Origin: Cronobacter turicensis z3032
Lineage (GTDB): Bacteria; Pseudomonadota; Gammaproteobacteria; Enterobacterales; Enterobacteriaceae
Length of the DNA: 64,000 bases
NCBI GenBank assembly: GCA_000027065.2
Contig: FN543093.2
Coordinates: 2,236,074 to 2,300,073, forward strand
Direction of reading: 5' to 3'
The notes under the pieces were generated by a model that was given only the letters and a program-made list of their open reading frames with translations, ran no database searches and was not told where the DNA came from. Shown piece by piece: positions 54,750 to 63,290 of the stretch (position 1 is the stretch's first letter; every line of letters starts with the position of its first letter). The position numbers were made by a program, and so were the translations under genes.

Positions 54750-57700
54750 TCAACCCAGCCACAAAAGGGCATCGCCGGGCGCGACAGGCCGCCCCTGCTG
54801 ACAACGAATGCGCGCCACCACGCCATCCACCGGCGCATGCACCATCAGCTCCATCTTCATCGCCTCCACCACGATCAACGGCTCGCCCTGCTTCACCCGC
54901 TGGCCCGGCTCAACCAGGATCTTCCAGATGTTGCCGTTGAGATCGGCGCTGACCAGCCGCCCCTCGCTTTCTGTCTCGTCTTCAGCGTCAGCCTCATACG
55001 CGTCGGCCTCCGGCTCCTGGGTGTGCCAGTGCGCCACTTCGGCGTTGAACGCGGCCTGCTGACGCGCGCGGAACGCGCAGATATCCTGCTCGTTGTCCGC
55101 TAAAAAGGCGCGATACGCCGCAAAATCAAACTCGCTCTCTTCAATGCGGACAGACGCGCGGCCCTCGCGGAAGGCGTCGCGGAAATCGTTCAGCTCCGCT
55201 TCGCTCACCGGGTAGAAGCGCACCTGATCGAAGAACTTCAGCAGCCACGGCTCCTCGCCGAACTGCGGGTTTTTGAGGAATTTGTTCCAGATGGGCAGCG
55301 TGCGCCCCACCAGCTGGTAGCCGCCGGGCGAATCCATGCCGTAGATGCACATATACATCCCGCCGATGCCGACGGTGCCTTCGGCCGTCCAGGTACGCGC
55401 GGGGTTATATTTCGAACTGAGCAGGCGATGGCGCGGATCGACCGGCACCGCGCACGGCGCGCCGAGATAGACATCCCCCAGCCCGAGGATCAGGTAGCTC
55501 GCGTCAAATACGATGTTTTTCACCTCGTCGCGGTGCGACAGCCCGTTCGCGCGGCAGATAAAATCGACGTTATTCGGCAGCCACGGCGCCTGGGCGCGCA
55601 CGGTTTGCTGATACCGCTCCACCGCGCCAAGCGTTGCGCTGTCTTCAAACGCCATCGGCAGCCAGACGACTCGCGAGGGGATCTTCAGCGATTCCACATC
55701 GCCGAGCTGCTTCTCAAGGTTCATCAGCAGCGTCAGCAAGGGCCGCTGCCCGAGGCGCTGGCTGTCGTAACGCACCTGCAACGACCGCACGCCGGGCGAA
55801 AGCTCCTCGATGCCCGCGACGCCGCTCTCGCGGAGAGCGTTCATCAGCAGATGCACCCGCAGGCGCAGCGCCAGATCCAGTACGTTGTCGCCATATTCAA
55901 TGAGAATGTAGCTGTCGCCCGCCTGCCGCCAGACCACGGCGGGCAGCCCGTTTTGCGCTGGCGACTGCGCGAGGATCGCCGCACTCCCGGTCGCGCCTGG
56001 CAGCAGCGACGGCGTCTCGTCCAGGCGAGCGCTGACCGCGCGCAGATGGTTGCACGCCACTTCCTGGGCGAGCTCCAGCGACTGCGCATGTTCGATGCTA
56101 ATCGGATGAAAACGGATGCGGTCGCCGGGCTTCACCTGGCCGACTTTCCACAGCTCCGCGCGGGCAATGGTGACCGGGCAGACAAACCCGCCGAGGCTCG
56201 GCCCGTCGCGGGTGAGGATCACCGGGAAATCGCCGGTAAAGTTAATCGCCCCGATGGCGTATTCGCAGTCGTGAACATTAGACGGATGCAGGCCCGCCTC
56301 GCCGCCGTCGGCGCGGCTCCATTCCGGTTTCGGGCCCACCAGCCGCACACCGAGACGGTTGGAGTTGTAATGCACCTGCCATTCGGCGGCGAAGAACGCA
56401 TCCATCGACTCGGGAGTGAAGAAATCGGGCGCGCCGTGCGGGCCGTAAAGCACGCCGATATCCCACACCTCGCCATAGCGCGGGATAAGCCCCGGCTCCG
56501 GCGTCTGAGGCGGCGAGATGGGCGCAGGCGTGGCGCAGGCGGCGAGCGCCGGGCGTGATATCGCCAGCACGTCGCCGGGGCGCAGCGTGCGTCCGGCATG
56601 GCCGCCAAACTGCCCGAGCGCGAAGGTGGAACGGCTGCCGAGATATTGCGGCACGTCAATACCGTTACGCACCGCCAGATAACCGCGACAGCCTGTGCGG
56701 GCGCGGCCCAGCGTCAGCGTCTGTCCGCCGCGGGCGGTGACCGGCTGCCAGCAGGCGACCGGCTCGCCATCAAGTTCCGCGTCGCAGTCCGCGCCGGTGA
56801 GCGCGAAGATGGCGTCGCTGTGAAAGCGCAGCGTCGGTCCCTGGAGCGTGAACTCAAGCCCGGCGGCCTCCGGCGCGTTACCCACGATACGGTTGGCCAG
56901 CCGGAAGGCGTAATCGTCCATCGGCCCGGATGGCGGCACGCCGATATCCCAGTAGCCCAGACGGCCCGGATAATCCTGCACGCTGCTCCAGGTGCCCGGC
57001 TCCAGGACTTCGATGGCGTGGGCGCGGTAGCTCACCTCATCCAGCAGACGCGTCCACATGGTGGCGTTTTCAAACGCCTCCAGCCGGATAATCTGGCGCA
57101 GATAATCGAGATTGGTGGCGATGCCGTGCAGCCGCGTGGCGTCGAGCGCCAGGCGCAGTTTCGCCAGCGCCTGCGGGCGGTTGTCGCCGTGAACGATGAT
57201 TTTGGCGATCATCGGATCGTAAAACGCGCTCACCTCCGCGCCGGTACTGACCCAGCCGTCCACCCGCACGTCATCAGGAAAGTACACATCGGTAAGCTGC
57301 CCCGGCGACGGCTGGAAGTGTTTCAGCGGATCTTCGGCATAGAGGCGCACTTCAATGGCGGCCCCCTGCGGGGTCTGCGCCAGCCGCGCCCTGTCCAGCG
57401 GTTCGCCCGCGGCGATATTTATCATGCATTCAATCAGATCCAGCCCCGTCACGGCCTCGGTCACCGGGTGCTCCACCTGCAAACGGGTGTTGACCTCCAG
57501 AAACCAGAAGCGATCGCTCCCGGCGTCATAGATAAACTCCACGGTGCCGGCGCTGCGGTAATTGACCGATTCCCCAAGCGCCGCCGCGGCGGCGTGCAGC
57601 GCTTCGCGGGTCGCCTGCGGCAGCCCCGGCGCAGGCGTCTCTTCCACCACTTTCTGGTTGCGGCGCTGGAGCGAACAGTCGCGCTCGCCGAGCGCCGCCA

Positions 57701-58358
57701 CGTAGCCTTCGCCATCGCCGAGAATCTGAACTTCCAGATGACGGGCGCGGCTGATGAACTTCTCGATAAATACGCCGTCGTCGCTGAAAAACTGCTGGCC
57801 CTGGCGCCTTACGCTCTCCCAGGCCTGCGCCAGCGAAGGCGCGTCGTCGCAGCGCGTCAGCCCGATGCCGCCGCCGCCCGCCGTGGTTTTCAGCATCACC
57901 GGGTAGCCAATGTCTGCGGCCGCCTGGGTTGCTTCCTCAAGCGAGCGCAACAGCCCGCTGCCTGGCGTCATCGGCACGCCCGCCTGTGCCGCGAGCGCGC
58001 GGGCGCGGTGCTTGAGACCAAAATCGCCAATCTGCTGCGGCGTCGGGCCGATAAACACCAGGCCCGCGGCTTCGCACGCCGCGGCGAATTCAGCGCGCTC
58101 GGAAAGAAAGCCGTAGCCGGGGAAGATAGCCTGCGCCCCGCTCGCTTTCGCCGCTGCGAGAATTTTATCGACGTTAAGGTAGGTGTCGCGCGCCGCGTCG
58201 CCGTCGAGCGCAATGGCGATATCGGCGTCGAGCACGTGTTGCGCGTTACGATCCGGTGCGGAATAAACCGCGACGCTGGCGATGCCCATTTTCTTCAGGG
58301 TACGAATGGCGCGACAGGCGATCTCGCCACGGTTAGCGATAAGCACTTTGCTGAACAT
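54750..58358 (-). CDS. uca: Biotin-dependent urea carboxylase
   Basis: 1202 residues from ATG 58358 (GAGGAGAAAACC upstream). In order: biotin carboxylase domain (1-450; MFSKVLIANRGEIACRAIRT, ATP-grasp GGGGIGLTRC), a KipA/KipI-like carboxyltransferase half (about 460-1050; GYLAVRNGIDVPQYLGSRST, PGGYQLVGRTLPIW), and a biotin carrier domain with VVEAMKMELMVHAP near the C-terminus. It carboxylates urea to allophanate, which the preceding gene's product hydrolyses. Some relatives act on guanidine with CgdAB; none of those genes nor a guanidine riboswitch is seen here, so urea is the better guess. Next to an urt transporter, this fits ATP-dependent urea use without urease. Confidence 0.9.
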   Translation of the reverse strand: MFSKVLIANRGEIACRAIRTLKKMGIASVAVYSAPDRNAQHVLDADIAIALDGDAARDTYLNVDKILAAAKASGAQAIFPGYGFLSERAEFAAACEAAGLVFIGPTPQQIGDFGLKHRARALAAQAGVPMTPGSGLLRSLEEATQAAADIGYPVMLKTTAGGGGIGLTRCDDAPSLAQAWESVRRQGQQFFSDDGVFIEKFISRARHLEVQILGDGEGYVAALGERDCSLQRRNQKVVEETPAPGLPQATREALHAAAAALGESVNYRSAGTVEFIYDAGSDRFWFLEVNTRLQVEHPVTEAVTGLDLIECMINIAAGEPLDRARLAQTPQGAAIEVRLYAEDPLKHFQPSPGQLTDVYFPDDVRVDGWVSTGAEVSAFYDPMIAKIIVHGDNRPQALAKLRLALDATRLHGIATNLDYLRQIIRLEAFENATMWTRLLDEVSYRAHAIEVLEPGTWSSVQDYPGRLGYWDIGVPPSGPMDDYAFRLANRIVGNAPEAAGLEFTLQGPTLRFHSDAIFALTGADCDAELDGEPVACWQPVTARGGQTLTLGRARTGCRGYLAVRNGIDVPQYLGSRSTFALGQFGGHAGRTLRPGDVLAISRPALAACATPAPISPPQTPEPGLIPRYGEVWDIGVLYGPHGAPDFFTPESMDAFFAAEWQVHYNSNRLGVRLVGPKPEWSRADGGEAGLHPSNVHDCEYAIGAINFTGDFPVILTRDGPSLGGFVCPVTIARAELWKVGQVKPGDRIRFHPISIEHAQSLELAQEVACNHLRAVSARLDETPSLLPGATGSAAILAQSPAQNGLPAVVWRQAGDSYILIEYGDNVLDLALRLRVHLLMNALRESGVAGIEELSPGVRSLQVRYDSQRLGQRPLLTLLMNLEKQLGDVESLKIPSRVVWLPMAFEDSATLGAVERYQQTVRAQAPWLPNNVDFICRANGLSHRDEVKNIVFDASYLILGLGDVYLGAPCAVPVDPRHRLLSSKYNPARTWTAEGTVGIGGMYMCIYGMDSPGGYQLVGRTLPIWNKFLKNPQFGEEPWLLKFFDQVRFYPVSEAELNDFRDAFREGRASVRIEESEFDFAAYRAFLADNEQDICAFRARQQAAFNAEVAHWHTQEPEADAYEADAEDETESEGRLVSADLNGNIWKILVEPGQRVKQGEPLIVVEAMKMELMVHAPVDGVVARIRCQQGRPVAPGDALLWLG

Positions 58359-58368
58359 GGTTTTCTCC

Positions 58369-60183
58369 TCAGGCGCTCTGGTGGCGGGCAAGCCAGGCTT
58401 TCCAGCCGCCCCATTCGGTGATGTCCGTGGCGCTCGCAAGCGCCTGCGGTTCGCAGATAAAGCCTTTTACGGCGCGGCCGTCGGCAAGCGTCAGCGTGCC
58501 GATACCGAGCGGCGCCGGGATCTCCGCGACAAACTCACCAAAGCGTGCCAGCGGGATATCCCACAGCTCCACCGCGATGGGCTGCCCGGTGCTGGCGCGC
58601 GCCAGCCCCGGCTTTGGCGGCGTGGTGTTGGCGAGCGCATAGAGGCGATAGTCCGCCGCCGTGGTGGTTTCTTCGATAAACACGGCGTTGCGGGTCGTAA
58701 GCTGATGATTGAGCGGCATGCCGCGCAGGTGGGCACCGACGACTGCGAGGCGCACATGGTGCGGCGACGGCGCAAACGGTTCGACCACAGGCAGCGCTTT
58801 AGCGGTCGCGCCGAGCGGCAGCGGCACCGCCTGCTGCCAGCGCGCGCCGAAGTGCGCCAGCGCGGCGTCATGCCAGGCGGGCGCGATAAGCGTGATGCCA
58901 GCCGGCAGGCCATCGGCGCGGAAATCGCCGGGCAGCGCCAGCGCGCAGAGATCGGCCAGGTTGGTGAAATTGGTGTAGTAGCCGAAGTGCGAGTTGTAGC
59001 GTACCGGCTCCGCGTTCATTTCCCTGAGTGTATGAATGGTCGGCGAGGTCGGGACGACCAGCGCCTCTACGGCCTCCAGCACCTGCGCAATCTGTCGGGC
59101 GAGCGCGGCGCGGGTATATTCCGCCTGCCAGGCGTCGCAGGCTGTATATTTCAGGCCGCCCTCCACGATGCCGCGTACGGTCGGGTCCATCGCCTCCGGC
59201 GGCTGGCTGAGCATCTCGCCCACCGCCACGGTGCGCTCCGCCACCCACGCGCCCTGATAGAGCTGCTCCGCAAGCTGGCGAAACGGCGTGAAATCGACCG
59301 GCACCAGCGTGACGCCGAGCGCTTCCAGGCGGGTCAGGCTCTGGCGGTATGCCGCCTCGCTGTGGGTGTCGCCATAAAATTCAGGCGCATCGGGCACCGC
59401 AAAGCGCGGTTGTGCAGGCAGACGCGCGGGCGCGCTGCGCGGGTTAGCGCGCGAGTAGGCATCGGCGGCGTCATAACCGCCCGCAAGGCTTGCCACCTGA
59501 AAGGCATCGGCGGCGCTTAGCGCGAAGATGGAGACGCAGTCGTTCAGGCGGCACGCGGGCACCACGCCGCGATTCGACAGCCAGCCTTTGGTGGGTTTGA
59601 GGCCGACAATGTTATTGAAACCGGCCGGGACGCGCCCGGAGCCTGCGGTGTCGGTGCCGAGCGCGAAAGCGACCAGCCCGCGCGCCACGGTTGAGGCCGA
59701 ACCGGCGCTGGAGCCACCGCTGACATACGCCGGGTTAAAGGTATTGGGCACCGCGCCGTACGGCGACCGGGTGCCGACCAGCCCTGTCGCGAACTGATCC
59801 AGATTGGTTTTACCCAGCACGATGGCGCCTGCGGCTTTGAGTTTCGCCACCACGGTGGCGTCCTCCTGAGCGGTATACGCAAACGCCGGGCACGCGGCCG
59901 TGGTGGGCAAACCGGCAACATCGATATTGTCTTTCACCGCAAACGGCACGCCGAAGAGTGGAAAATCCGCAAGGCTTTTGCCCGCTTTTATGGCCGCCAG
60001 CAATGGCGCAATTTGGGCTTCAAGATGCGCCGGGCTGGCGCGGGTGATCCATGCCGGATCGTTATTCTCTTCATCAGTAAAAGCCGTGGAATAAATTTCC
60101 GTAATGCGCGTCGGATCGTCCTGATATTCCCTGCGCCACTCAGCAAGCGTCAGAGGCGTAAACAGCGGTGAACTCGGTGACAT
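58369..60183 (-). CDS. atzF: Allophanate hydrolase
   Basis: About 604 residues from ATG 60183; a start three codons earlier lacks a usable ribosome binding site. An amidase-signature domain (1-450) has the catalytic Lys in FAVKDNIDVAG and the Ser-cis-Ser region in SGGSSAGSASTVARGLV. A C-terminal domain (about 470-600) is typical of full-length allophanate hydrolases. It converts allophanate to ammonia and CO2. It is the first gene of the leftward urea block and lies 10 bases before urea carboxylase. A sigma-54 promoter is about 40 bases upstream of the start. Confidence 0.92.
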   Translation of the reverse strand: MSPSSPLFTPLTLAEWRREYQDDPTRITEIYSTAFTDEENNDPAWITRASPAHLEAQIAPLLAAIKAGKSLADFPLFGVPFAVKDNIDVAGLPTTAACPAFAYTAQEDATVVAKLKAAGAIVLGKTNLDQFATGLVGTRSPYGAVPNTFNPAYVSGGSSAGSASTVARGLVAFALGTDTAGSGRVPAGFNNIVGLKPTKGWLSNRGVVPACRLNDCVSIFALSAADAFQVASLAGGYDAADAYSRANPRSAPARLPAQPRFAVPDAPEFYGDTHSEAAYRQSLTRLEALGVTLVPVDFTPFRQLAEQLYQGAWVAERTVAVGEMLSQPPEAMDPTVRGIVEGGLKYTACDAWQAEYTRAALARQIAQVLEAVEALVVPTSPTIHTLREMNAEPVRYNSHFGYYTNFTNLADLCALALPGDFRADGLPAGITLIAPAWHDAALAHFGARWQQAVPLPLGATAKALPVVEPFAPSPHHVRLAVVGAHLRGMPLNHQLTTRNAVFIEETTTAADYRLYALANTTPPKPGLARASTGQPIAVELWDIPLARFGEFVAEIPAPLGIGTLTLADGRAVKGFICEPQALASATDITEWGGWKAWLARHQSA

Positions 60184-60223
60184 AACTGGCATCCCATCTG
60201 GTATACAAGATGAGAGTTATTTA

Positions 60224-60238
60224 GCAAAGGGAGTGCCA
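60224..60238 (-). promoter_or_regulatory. Predicted sigma-54 promoter of the urea operon
   Basis: Read on the minus strand: TGGCAC-TCCCT-TTGC, followed by T. This has the conserved GG (-24) and GC (-12) with the right spacing. Start of transcription would be near 60212, giving a leader of about 29 bases to the allophanate hydrolase ATG. Known NtrC-controlled urea and amino-acid genes in enterobacteria use this promoter class. Confidence 0.7.
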
Positions 60239-60344
60239 GTTTTTAAAATTACTTATATTTCAACTTATTGTGAATTTTTTATTGAATATAGAGGGGGAGT
60301 TTAATTAACAGGACAGGGTTTTCAATAATAACCACGATCGCGAT

Positions 60345-60371
60345 GGTGCAACGGTGCGTCATAAATGTGCA
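60345..60371 (-). promoter_or_regulatory. Candidate NtrC enhancer upstream of the sigma-54 promoter
   Basis: TGCACA-TTTAT-GACGCA (minus strand, 60355-60371) is a 17-bp dyad like the NtrC consensus TGCACC-N5-GGTGCA, with a further GGTGCA half site at 60345-60350. It lies about 110-140 bp upstream of the promoter, the usual enhancer distance. The match is imperfect. Confidence 0.4.
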
Positions 60372-60468
60372 ATGAGGGGGGAAATAATTAAAGATGATGA
60401 TGAATCAGCGCAGGAATCATTTTTTGCGATGATTAAGGGAATTGTGTGTCAGCGGCGCGCATTATAAA

Positions 60469-60589
60469 GGGTGGGTGCGCTGCGCTTACCCACCCTACGG
60501 TGAGGACGGCTTTTTGTAGGGCGGGTAAGCGCGCCCGCCATAGGATGAGGGTGAATTTTTGTAGGGCGGGTAAGCGACGCGCACCCGCC
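60469..60589. repeat. Cluster of three REP-like palindromes (copies 8-10)
   Basis: Copy 8 at 60469-60498 (minus orientation), copy 9 at 60516-60539 and copy 10 at 60561-60589 (both plus, GTAG head). They separate the methyltransferase gene from the urea promoter region and form the densest group in the window. Confidence 0.75.
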
Positions 60590-60610
60590 GTTTACATCAA
60601 AAGCCCCGTC

Positions 60611-61714
60611 TTACCACACTTCGCTGGCAACCTTCGTCACCAGGCGCACTTTTTCCCACTGCTCGGCTGGCGTAATGCTGTTGCCTTCTTCGGTCGAGGC
60701 GAAACCGCACTGCGGGCTTAAGCAGATCTGGCTGATATCGACATATTTCGCCGCCTCTTCCAGCCGCGTTTTAATCAGTTCCGGGTTCTCCAGCTCGCCA
60801 TTTTTGGTGGTGATAAGCCCCAGCACCACCTGCTGTTTGCCCGGACGGATAAAGCGCAGCGGCGCGAAATCGCCGGAACGGTCGTTATCATATTCCAGGA
60901 AAAACGCATCGATGTTGACGGTGCCGAACAGCACTTCGGCCACCGGCTCATAGCCGCCTTCGGCTATCCAGCTGGAGCGGAAATTACCGCGGCAGACATG
61001 CAGCCCGATGGTTAAATCCTCCGGCTTGCCTGCCAGCGCCTGGTTCAGCACGCGGGCATAAATGCGCGCCAGCTCGTCCGGATCGTCGCCGCGCTCACGG
61101 ATTTGACGACGCTGCTCGTCAGAGCACAGGTACGCCCAGACGGTATCATCCAGTTGCAGGTAGCGGCAGCCTGCGTCGTAAAAGGCACGGATGGCGTCGC
61201 GCCAGGTCGTGGCGAGATCGTCGAAATAGTCATTCAGATCCGGGTAGACGTTACGGTCGATGGCCGCCGCGCCGCCGCGAAAATGCAGCACGCTCGGGCT
61301 CGGGATGGTCATTTTCGGCTCGGCATTGCCGCTGACGCTTTTCAGGAAGCGGAAATCCTCAAGCATCGGGTGGTCGCCAAACGCCACTTTGCCGGTCACG
61401 CGCACGCTCTGCGCTTTGGTCTGAATACCGTTGAACTGAATCCCCTGATTCACTTCCACCAGCTCCACGCCCTGCAGCGCGCCAAAGAAATCGAGATGCC
61501 ACCAGGCGCGGCGGAATTCGCCGTCGGTCACCACATGCAGGCCGCAGGCGCACTGCTGCTCGACCGCATGGCGAATGGCGTCATTTTCGATGTTGCGCAG
61601 ATGCGCGGCATCTATCTCCCCTGCCGCAAACTGCTGGCGGGCCTGCTTAATGGCATCCGGGCGTAAAAAGCTGCCGACGATATCGGCGCGAAACGGGGCA
61701 TGTTGACGCTGCAT
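60611..61714 (-). CDS. Cobalamin-independent methionine-synthase-like methyltransferase (MetE C-terminal type)
   Basis: 367 residues from ATG 61714, fixed by CGAGGAGAACACC upstream. It covers only the catalytic half of MetE, as in the YxjG/YxjH group: RADIVGSFLRPDAIKQAR, LHVVTDGEFRRAWW, the substrate/zinc-region IGLHVCRGNFRSSW and LSPQCGFASTEEGN with the zinc Cys. It is expected to transfer a methyl group to homocysteine or a related thiol; the methyl donor of these short proteins is not certain. Methionine control is suggested by MetJ-like boxes upstream. It ends next to REP-like repeats. Confidence 0.88.
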   Translation of the reverse strand: MQRQHAPFRADIVGSFLRPDAIKQARQQFAAGEIDAAHLRNIENDAIRHAVEQQCACGLHVVTDGEFRRAWWHLDFFGALQGVELVEVNQGIQFNGIQTKAQSVRVTGKVAFGDHPMLEDFRFLKSVSGNAEPKMTIPSPSVLHFRGGAAAIDRNVYPDLNDYFDDLATTWRDAIRAFYDAGCRYLQLDDTVWAYLCSDEQRRQIRERGDDPDELARIYARVLNQALAGKPEDLTIGLHVCRGNFRSSWIAEGGYEPVAEVLFGTVNIDAFFLEYDNDRSGDFAPLRFIRPGKQQVVLGLITTKNGELENPELIKTRLEEAAKYVDISQICLSPQCGFASTEEGNSITPAEQWEKVRLVTKVASEVW

Positions 61715-61777
61715 GGTGTTCTCCTCGTAGCCTGCCGCGATGGTCACGTCAGGTGATAGTTCAAAACTTGAATATTT

Positions 61778-61801
61778 GGCCGTCTGGATGGCTATATGTC
61801 C
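61778..61801 (-). promoter_or_regulatory. MetJ-like operator: three tandem 8-bp met boxes
   Basis: Read on the minus strand, three consecutive 8-bp units match the MetJ consensus AGACGTCT at 5, 5 and 6 of 8 positions (the last unit is AGACGGCC). They lie about 65-90 bp upstream of the methyltransferase ATG, where a repressor would overlap a promoter. Supported by the gene's function, but each box is imperfect. Confidence 0.5.
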
Positions 61802-61875
61802 AGAGAGTCGCACGTCGCCCTGCCTCTGGCAAACGAGGAAATTTCATGGGTGATGAAAAAAATTCATGCAGGAAT

Positions 61876-61898
61876 AAAAAATCCCCACCGGAGTGGGG
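61876..61898 (-). terminator. Terminator of the OBAP-family gene
   Basis: On the minus strand CCCCAC, a 4-base loop and GTGGGG are followed by ATTTTTT, about 25 bases after the stop. Confidence 0.88.
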
Positions 61899-61921
61899 AA
61901 AACGAAAGGCACAAACAAGGG

Positions 61922-62695
61922 TTATTTTTTCTCAGACGCGGTATTGCTGTCTACAACGCCAGGGATGTCTTTGATGTCGCCTTTGAACTGCCCCTTCAGG
62001 GCATCGACGCCGCTTTGCGGCTTCGCGAGTTTCTCAAGATCGGCGCGCGAGCGGCGGATCTCTTCAGTATTCACGCCCAGCTTTTTATCCCGCTCGGACA
62101 CCAGCTCCGGCTTCGCCTCTCCGTCGCGGTTAAACGACCAGGCGAGCATCGGCTGGCCGAGCGGCAGCGCGTCGCCTTTATCGCCCGGTCCGCCGGTATG
62201 CCAGACGTGCCAGGTTTTGCCATAGCTGTTCATTTTATCCTGCATCAGGCGGTGCTCCACCGGCGCCGGAATACCCGGTGCGATAAGCTGCCCGCTGAGG
62301 ATTTCGCCATTGTGTGGATGCCAGTACTGTTTTTCCTGCGCCGGCAGTTCATTAAAGAGTTTTTCGGAGATGATATATTCTACACCATTCATCCTGGCGT
62401 CTTTAGTATTACCATCAAATAAGACACACTGGGCGAAATCCTGATTAACCTGATGGCAATAATGATGCGCTTCCATCTGTTTTTCCGGGATCTCTTTCAT
62501 CGGATGAAAGCCTACCAGATATATATCAAATCCTTTTAACGGGGCGTTGCTCTGCAATACCGCTGAGCCGGTTTCCAGTAAATTGGTCGTCGTGCTTTTA
62601 TCAGCACCCGGCGGCGTATCTTTTTCTGCCTGCGCTAAAAAGGCGACAGAAAGAAGCGGCAGCAACGTTATTTTTAATGCGCGTTGTAATTTCAT
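61922..62695 (-). CDS. OBAP (DUF1264) family exported protein
   Basis: 257 residues with a signal peptide (about 1-23, ending AQAE). The OBAP domain shows LKGFDIYLVGFHPMKEIPEKQMEAHHYC and MNGVEYIISEKLFNELPAQEKQYWHPHNGEI, with many His residues. Plant members coat oil bodies; bacterial ones are uncharacterised and appear in stress-related contexts. The KGG-repeat stress protein gene lies just upstream on the same strand. The upstream hairpin at 62741 sits between the two. Confidence 0.85.
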   Translation of the reverse strand: MKLQRALKITLLPLLSVAFLAQAEKDTPPGADKSTTTNLLETGSAVLQSNAPLKGFDIYLVGFHPMKEIPEKQMEAHHYCHQVNQDFAQCVLFDGNTKDARMNGVEYIISEKLFNELPAQEKQYWHPHNGEILSGQLIAPGIPAPVEHRLMQDKMNSYGKTWHVWHTGGPGDKGDALPLGQPMLAWSFNRDGEAKPELVSERDKKLGVNTEEIRRSRADLEKLAKPQSGVDALKGQFKGDIKDIPGVVDSNTASEKK

Positions 62696-62740
62696 AAGGT
62701 AATTAAATAAATAAGAGGTATTTACGTCATGCGCAACAAC

Positions 62741-62770
62741 CTCCGGTATGGGCAGTAACCCATACCGGAG
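62741..62770. terminator. Perfect 12-bp hairpin between the KGG and OBAP genes
   Basis: CTCCGGTATGGG, a 6-base loop CAGTAA and CCCATACCGGAG. No T run follows on the minus strand, so it is more likely a 3' stabilising structure or partial terminator that lets some transcripts continue into the OBAP gene. Confidence 0.55.
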
Positions 62771-62806
62771 AGACGTTATGTCGGGCGCATGCGGCCCGCC
62801 GGTCCG

Positions 62807-62977
62807 TCAGGAAGACGAACGGCTGCTGCTTTTGCCGCCTTTACGGCCAGCTTCTGCTGCGCGCTCGCGGTCATTTTTAAAATTCCCGCCGCTGTTCTGA
62901 CCGCCTTTACGACCGGCTTCAGAAGCGCGTTCACGATCCTCAGCAAAATTACCTGAACCACCACGATGTTGAGCCAT
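62807..62977 (-). CDS. KGG-repeat general stress protein (YciG/YmdF type)
   Basis: 56 residues, read from ATG 62977 with CGAGGAGAATATT directly upstream. Two tandem repeats are visible: GNFAEDRERASEAGRKGGQ and GNFKNDRERAAEAGRKGG, followed by a Ser/Arg tail. The protein is small, charged and hydrophilic like E. coli YciG and YmdF, which are RpoS-dependent and linked to motility and stress. An overlapping longer frame in another phase is a shadow. The GntR-free upstream region offers no clear regulator site. Confidence 0.9.
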   Translation of the reverse strand: MAQHRGGSGNFAEDRERASEAGRKGGQNSGGNFKNDRERAAEAGRKGGKSSSRSSS

Positions 62978-63290
62978 AATATTCTCCTCGGATAAGCAGA
63001 GATAATTTAAACCGCGTCCTCACAGTGCGAACGCAGAAGTAACTATAGGCAGGCCTCCCCGTTTCGCAAGTCACATTAGCCGCCAGCAAGTATTTTGCCG
63101 TTACGTTCTGTACGATATATCCCGTGTTGCGCTTTTATCTCCTGAATAGCAAAGGAATTTCTGCTCCAGCGCCTTCGCTTAATAAGAAAAATCTTAAAAG
63201 AAAGCGTTAATTATTTCAGTGCCGCTGTCAGGACTATTATTTATCTGCGAAGTGTCGTTCGTTGATTTAATTTCCGCCGAGGAGTGATTA
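62978..63290. other. Intergenic gap with divergent promoters, no gene seen
   Basis: About 313 bp of AT-rich DNA between the KGG gene (leftward) and the 54-aa gene (rightward). It should hold promoters for both; I cannot pick one with confidence. A longer minus-strand frame crossing the 54-aa gene is not convincing. Confidence 0.55.

Larger units (their letters stand above)
60239..60610. other. Non-coding gap upstream of the urea operon
   Basis: AT-rich promoter DNA (60239-60460) with the candidate NtrC sites, followed by three REP-like copies at 60469-60589. No gene is seen. Confidence 0.7.

Noticed and set aside
56598..58421. 607-codon open frame opposite urea carboxylase
   Set aside because: It mirrors the GC-rich codon positions of the carboxylase and shows only low-complexity Arg/His/Gln-rich sequence with no family features.
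60184..60460. Guanidine (ykkC) riboswitch upstream of allophanate hydrolase
   Set aside because: Searched because carboxylase operons often carry one; the predicted leader is only about 29 bases and no matching structure is visible.
60469..60589. CRISPR-like array
   Set aside because: Repeats are palindromic, in mixed orientation and unevenly spaced, and occur elsewhere singly; this is a REP-like cluster, not CRISPR.
62776..62964. 62-codon minus-strand frame over the KGG protein
   Set aside because: Out of phase with the frame that has the ribosome binding site and the two clear KGG repeats.
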